From positions 62,001 to 126,000 of the forward strand of contig JASXTE010000070.1 of assembly GCA_030280995.1 (NCBI GenBank): a stretch of 64,000 bases of DNA, written 5' to 3'. Below are positions 59,708-64,000 of this stretch, piece after piece. The notes below the pieces were generated by a model. It ran no database searches, was not told the origin of the DNA, and saw only the letters and a list, made by a program, of their open reading frames with translations. Both the position numbers and the translations under genes were made by a program. The DNA comes from Hemileia vastatrix. Lineage: Eukaryota; Basidiomycota; Pucciniomycetes; Pucciniales; Zaghouaniaceae. Position 1 is the first letter of the stretch. Each line of letters begins with the position of its first letter.

Positions 59708-61533
59708 TCAATTTGACATTTTTGTCAAGAAGAGGAGATCATATGATGCAGCTGTCACCATGTGAAATGCCCCGAGGACAACAAAGACGTGCATGATGTT
59801 ATGTGAATTGAAAATATAATCAAATCGGCCAGGATAGAACCTTTCAGGTGTTCGAGTGGCTGAAAATATTGATCCAATTAACGCCCATCCTTCTTGCATC
59901 ACGATGTGAACCAATGGCTGTCCAGGTTTGAGTGTATATATGAAGGATTTGTTGGTCATTTAGTTGACACCATTGAGTTTAGTTAAGTCAAGACCATGGG
60001 TGGAGTAATACAATTGACCGACACAGAAACACGGACCCAATGTCAAGGAAGATTGTGAATTGAACAAATGTTCGCATGTAGGATAGAACATTTAGAACAT
60101 GAACAATAAGTTAGTGATCAAGGTTATAGACTCGAATGCACAGGCAAAATGTTGATGAAAATATCCTTGATAAAATCATCGAAATACACTTAAATAGTTT
60201 GATTGGAAAAGTGATCTATTCCTGTGTGAGTTGTGTATGCGTGTAGAACAGGTAAATGTTGTAAATGTTGTAAATGATGCAAATGCAAGTGTTTTCGTGA
60301 AAAGATAGAAAATTGAAAAGGAGGAATGTTTCATGCAATATGAATGAAATGAATGAAATGAATGGAATGAATGGAATGAACGAAATGAATGATATAAATG
60401 AATAAGAAATAATTAAACTTACACTCGCTGCACCAGATGGAATAGAACAAAGTCGCAGTGCAAATGCAATAACTCGCATTGCAACTAACGAAGCAAAACC
60501 AAGTACACGAGCTGGTGCACTTGTAGCCATAACGACATCATTTAGTGCCTTGATGGAAAATATAGAATATAATAATAGGAAAGTAAATTGAATCCACATA
60601 TTGTAGGATACAACAGAAACATAGAGTGTCGTCGATGCACCAATTGTCTGAGTAATCCAAATCCCAATGACGTCGAATTGAAGTAACTGGTGATACAACG
60701 GTTCACCTTTTTCATGATTCATGAATAAATGGTAAATAGAAGATCCAACCCAAGAAGATACAGAACCGAGAACACAAGTGTACGCCAATGTCAGGTGGCT
60801 AATTTCATTCCATGGCATGAAATTGGGCATGACCAAGGCAAAGAGAAACAAGGAGATCACTACAAGACACAACAATACAATATGATAAACATGATAAATA
60901 TGGTAAATATGATAAACATGATACATATTATGATATTATTATTGTTGTAATGTTCTATCACAGATAAAGATCATTTTAATTTTTCCTCTACTCACCGTGA
61001 GTCATGATGTTGATTGTTTCATTGTGAAAGTATAGCAGTGACTTTACACAGTCATATGAAGTCATACAAGGCCGTCGATAACCGGTCAGGATGAATGGAT
61101 TGAATTGCAAGTATGAAGGTACATCGGTCACTTTGCACAGGCATTCATTTAGGTCACTTTTAACAACATCACTCAATACACTGCTTGATTCGTATTTCTT
61201 TCCGTTCGAATCTCCAGAATGTTGTCCAAGTGAATGAATTGAATGATTGGAATCGATTGTTGCATTGTCAACAACACCTTCATATCCTTCACATCCTTCA
61301 TATTTGACTGGTTGTTTTAAACATTTGGTGCAACCATTGCTTGCATTACCATTAACATTGGTATTTGATAGTTTCATTTTAATCAATCCATTCGTAGATG
61401 ATACTTTCGTTGAATCATTCAAATTGAATAAGCGAATTATTTTTCGTAAAGAAGGAATTCTTTTGATAGAAGTGAATAATGAAGCAACAAAAATAACAGC
61501 AGATCCAGATTCCGATTGAGAATGTGAATCCAT
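59708..61533 (-). CDS. PAQR4: progestin and adipoQ receptor family member 4
   Basis: Seven-pass membrane protein of the PAQR/ceramidase-like superfamily; PAQR4 acts in Golgi/ER ceramide metabolism in mammals. Three exons (61533-60996, 60859-60423, 59917-59708) join in phase to give 394 aa. The ATG at 61533 is used. A long Ser/Asn-rich N-terminal tail of about 140 residues precedes the family core: YLQFNPFILTGYRRP, LLYFHNETINIMTHG, MPWNEISHL, SSIYHLFMNH (SxxxH), and TPERFYPGRFDYIFNSHNIM with the HxxxH near the end. The Sx3H and Hx3H zinc-site residues are intact. PGRFDY..NSH..MH and LQFN.F.LTGYR are closest to PAQR4. The N-terminal tail is much longer than in human PAQR4. Intron 2 holds an ATGAATGAA-type repeat. 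Confidence 0.92.
60341..60392 (+). repeat. short tandem repeat (GAATGAAAT / GAATGGAAT units)
   Basis: Five-base-stepped GAATG units inside PAQR4 intron 2; they give a false IPFIPFISFI frame on the minus strand. Confidence 0.8.
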
Positions 61534-64000
61534 TTTCAATTGACCAATTAGCGATTGAAATGGGATAAATTGAATTTAACCTGATTGAAAAAATGTTCTG
61601 ACTTGTTAAATTTTCATTCAATTATTATCTAATTCAATCTGAAGGAGAGATTTACCAATTAAATGAATATACAATTTATTCGTATTTTCTTACTCTTCTT
61701 ACAATATCATTGTATGGTCTTCTTTACCTAATTAATATGATTAATATGATTTATATGATCAATACGATTTGTCTAAATATTTTTGATAACTTGAAGTTAA
61801 CTTGAAACAAATAATCGACCAGATAAATTTGATTGTTATTTCAGGTAATTGTGACAATTGGGTTATCAGTTATAAGTTATAATTTATTGCATTGATCCAA
61901 TGATCCAGTGATACAATGATCCAAGTAGGGTAAATAGCCAACTCTTTGTCAAATACAAATATGATCAATAAGTGGAATATAATTTGTTCTCAGCTTGAAA
62001 TTTCCTAGTTCTAATTTTACTTTAAGTTTATCGTTCAAAATCACAGTCAGTGGTCCGAATAAAGTCCACTGTGGTTGTTATAGTTGATTGAGTTGATCCA
62101 GTTGATCCAGTTGATTCAGTTGATTGATGGCGAATTCAAGTTCACATTCGACAAATATTTCGGTGTGCGTAGTCAAGTGATATTGATTGTTTGGTTGATT
62201 TGACAATTATTTGACTGCGAGTTACTTCGATGAGAAGAACAGAAGTAACTGATTCGTCCAATGATGATGTTCTTTCTTTCAAGTCGATTTATATATCAGT
62301 TATAAATAACAAAGACACACCTTGAACCTTTTTTCTTGTTGGTAGTTGAACTTGAAAGATGTCGGCAAATGGTACTTAATGCAATGAATGAGAGTCGACT
62401 CCAATCAGCCGATCAGACCAGATTCGGACTGAACAGAAGAATAAGAACAACAAGAAGAGGAAGAAGAACAATCGAGAGAATAATCTAAAGAAGAATACTC
62501 TTTGTTCAGATTTGATTTTCGTGTTACTATGCAATGAGAAGAAAATCAATTGATTGGCTCATTTAAATTTGTAGGCAAAACATGGTCTATCCAGAACAAG
62601 CAGAACAACAGGATACCAGGTGTGAAGTGTGAGATGTAAGCTTGGATGAAGTGAAATGGAAAATGACTTGTCCACTTTCTATTCGATTGAATTGATTAAA
62701 AGTCTTGACGACGATGACAATTGAAGTCTTACAATATCCAACAAACTGATCAATATTGAGACTGAAGACATGAGACTTGCAAGTACCTGTCGATAAAGGT
62801 TGCAGGTGCACCAATGTAAATGTCAGGGACACCGCAGTGTTCTAGAACAGCTGCAATGTCGAGCTGCTCTAACGTTGATAGAGTTGAGAGTATCCTTTGC
62901 TCTTAGTTCAATTCTCTATTCTCTATTCTCTTTCTCTATTCTCTTTCTCTTTTCCCTTTAACGTTTCACCAACAAATCTTGGACATGCGTTTCTTGCTTC
63001 AATTGATTTTTTTCTTTCTTCCTCTCTCTCTCTCTCTCTTTCTCTCTCTGTTCGCATACGATTCACGGACGAAGGATACAACAACTCGATGGATTCATGA
63101 GTCTACCTCATGCGCAGGACCTTCACTTACTGTACTTACTTATAAGAGACCGCGAGGCCAACAGACCGACAAATCGACGTTCTATTCTTGTGCATTTGTT
63201 TGATATTTTTTCCTTTTATTTTAAATTAATTTTTTTTTCTTTCTTTCAAGTAGCAATTATTATTTCATTGGAGTGAATTGAAGCAAATCGATGAACTGGA
63301 TGAACTCGCCTTGTCCAATTTTTCGCCCATGGTATTTGTTCTTTTTTCTTGGTAATTTCATTTTATCTTGTACCGTTTAGTTTGTTTGATGATTCACAAT
63401 CATTTTGTGACTCTACGAGGAATTGTAAATTGTAAATACACAAAAAACTATGAAAACAAGATGTAAAGTAAAGCACAGATGAACTCACTTTATTGACCAG
63501 ATTAATATTTGAAATAACTTCATCCTTAATTATCCTGAATTTTTATGAATCATCCTGAATCATCTTGAATAATCGTAAATTATTTGAAGTAAGTCAGATG
63601 TAGTGATGTTCCTAATGCTTGATGTCATCATCAAAAAGAGTTACGTATTAATTTAATTGCCAAGTCAGTATGCGAGCGATTCGTAACAAATTTTTGGGCA
63701 AATAATATTTTAATCATTGTAAGACTTGTTATATCAAATGATGCTGACAAATTGTGAGTAATATAAAGTAATATAAAATAATATGAAATAATAACCATGA
63801 AAAACATGAAAGAAATAAAAAATGTGAAAAATCTGATTGCTAATATCAATCAATTTTCAAAATGTATACATTCAGCTATTTTTGATATGGTTTAGAATAA
63901 ATTGGGACGAGTAAGAGGATTAATTCATCTGTCATCATCTTGACTGTCATCTTAATATAAGGATCATCTTGATTGGAAGGTTTTTCCTTCTTCTGTAAAT
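61534..64000. other. gene-free right end
   Basis: 2.5 kb upstream of PAQR4 with no coding frame I can support. It includes a (CT)n tract near 63019-63048 and AT-rich simple sequence. It may contain the PAQR4 promoter. Confidence 0.4.

Noticed and set aside
60216..60422. Apparent extension of PAQR4 exon 2
   Set aside because: Passes the GTAAGT donor at 60422 into a GAATG repeat; the joined exon 3 restores the family sequence.

Overview
The window is eukaryotic nuclear DNA, most likely from an arthropod and probably an acariform mite (for example spider-mite-like). Evidence: spliced genes with GT-AG introns, many only 60-160 bp long; AT-rich intergenic DNA; AATAAA signals; and a gene set that includes a beaten-path family Ig protein, tandem secreted acid lipases and duplicated hormone-sensitive lipases. 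The species assignment is inference. I see no rRNA, tRNA, CRISPR array, transposase, phage or plasmid feature.

Layout. 1-17.6 kb is a compact lipid-metabolism block. Two paralogous secreted acid lipases (1793-3064 and 16286-17593, both +) flank two minus-strand genes I could assemble but not firmly name (3257-4630; 6841-7901), a head-to-head pair of hormone-sensitive lipases (8958-11046 minus, 12953-14934 plus) and a small glycine/tyrosine-rich secreted protein (15431-15727). From about 18 to 43.3 kb there are only two recognisable genes, both on the plus strand: the first Ig domain of a beaten-path-like protein (18286-20052, with a possible last exon at 25797), and a carbonic anhydrase-related protein of the CA10/CA11 type in ten exons (30892-43311). 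Their introns reach several kilobases and are packed with pyrimidine-rich low-complexity DNA on the sense strand. 43.3-48.2 kb holds no gene I can support.

48.5-61.5 kb is a dense housekeeping cluster: thymidylate synthase (+), MED17 (-), a decayed BUB1-type kinase fragment (-), a PRELI-domain protein (+), an XK-related scramblase-type protein (-), PCID2 (-), a small six-cysteine secreted protein (+), PRPP-synthase-associated protein (+) and PAQR4 (-). Thymidylate synthase/MED17 and PRPSAP/PAQR4 are convergent pairs with close or overlapping 3' ends. 61.5-64 kb appears gene-free.

The genes do not form one pathway. The left block is concentrated on neutral lipid hydrolysis: secreted lipases for extracellular or lysosomal lipid and cytosolic HSLs for stored lipid. 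The right block is general cell maintenance. The most notable items are a 143-bp identical tract shared by the two acid lipases across the catalytic-serine region (recent gene conversion), a ~199-codon low-complexity insertion inside the carbonic anhydrase-related domain, a BUB1 kinase relic, and an assembled multi-exon minus-strand gene of unknown family.
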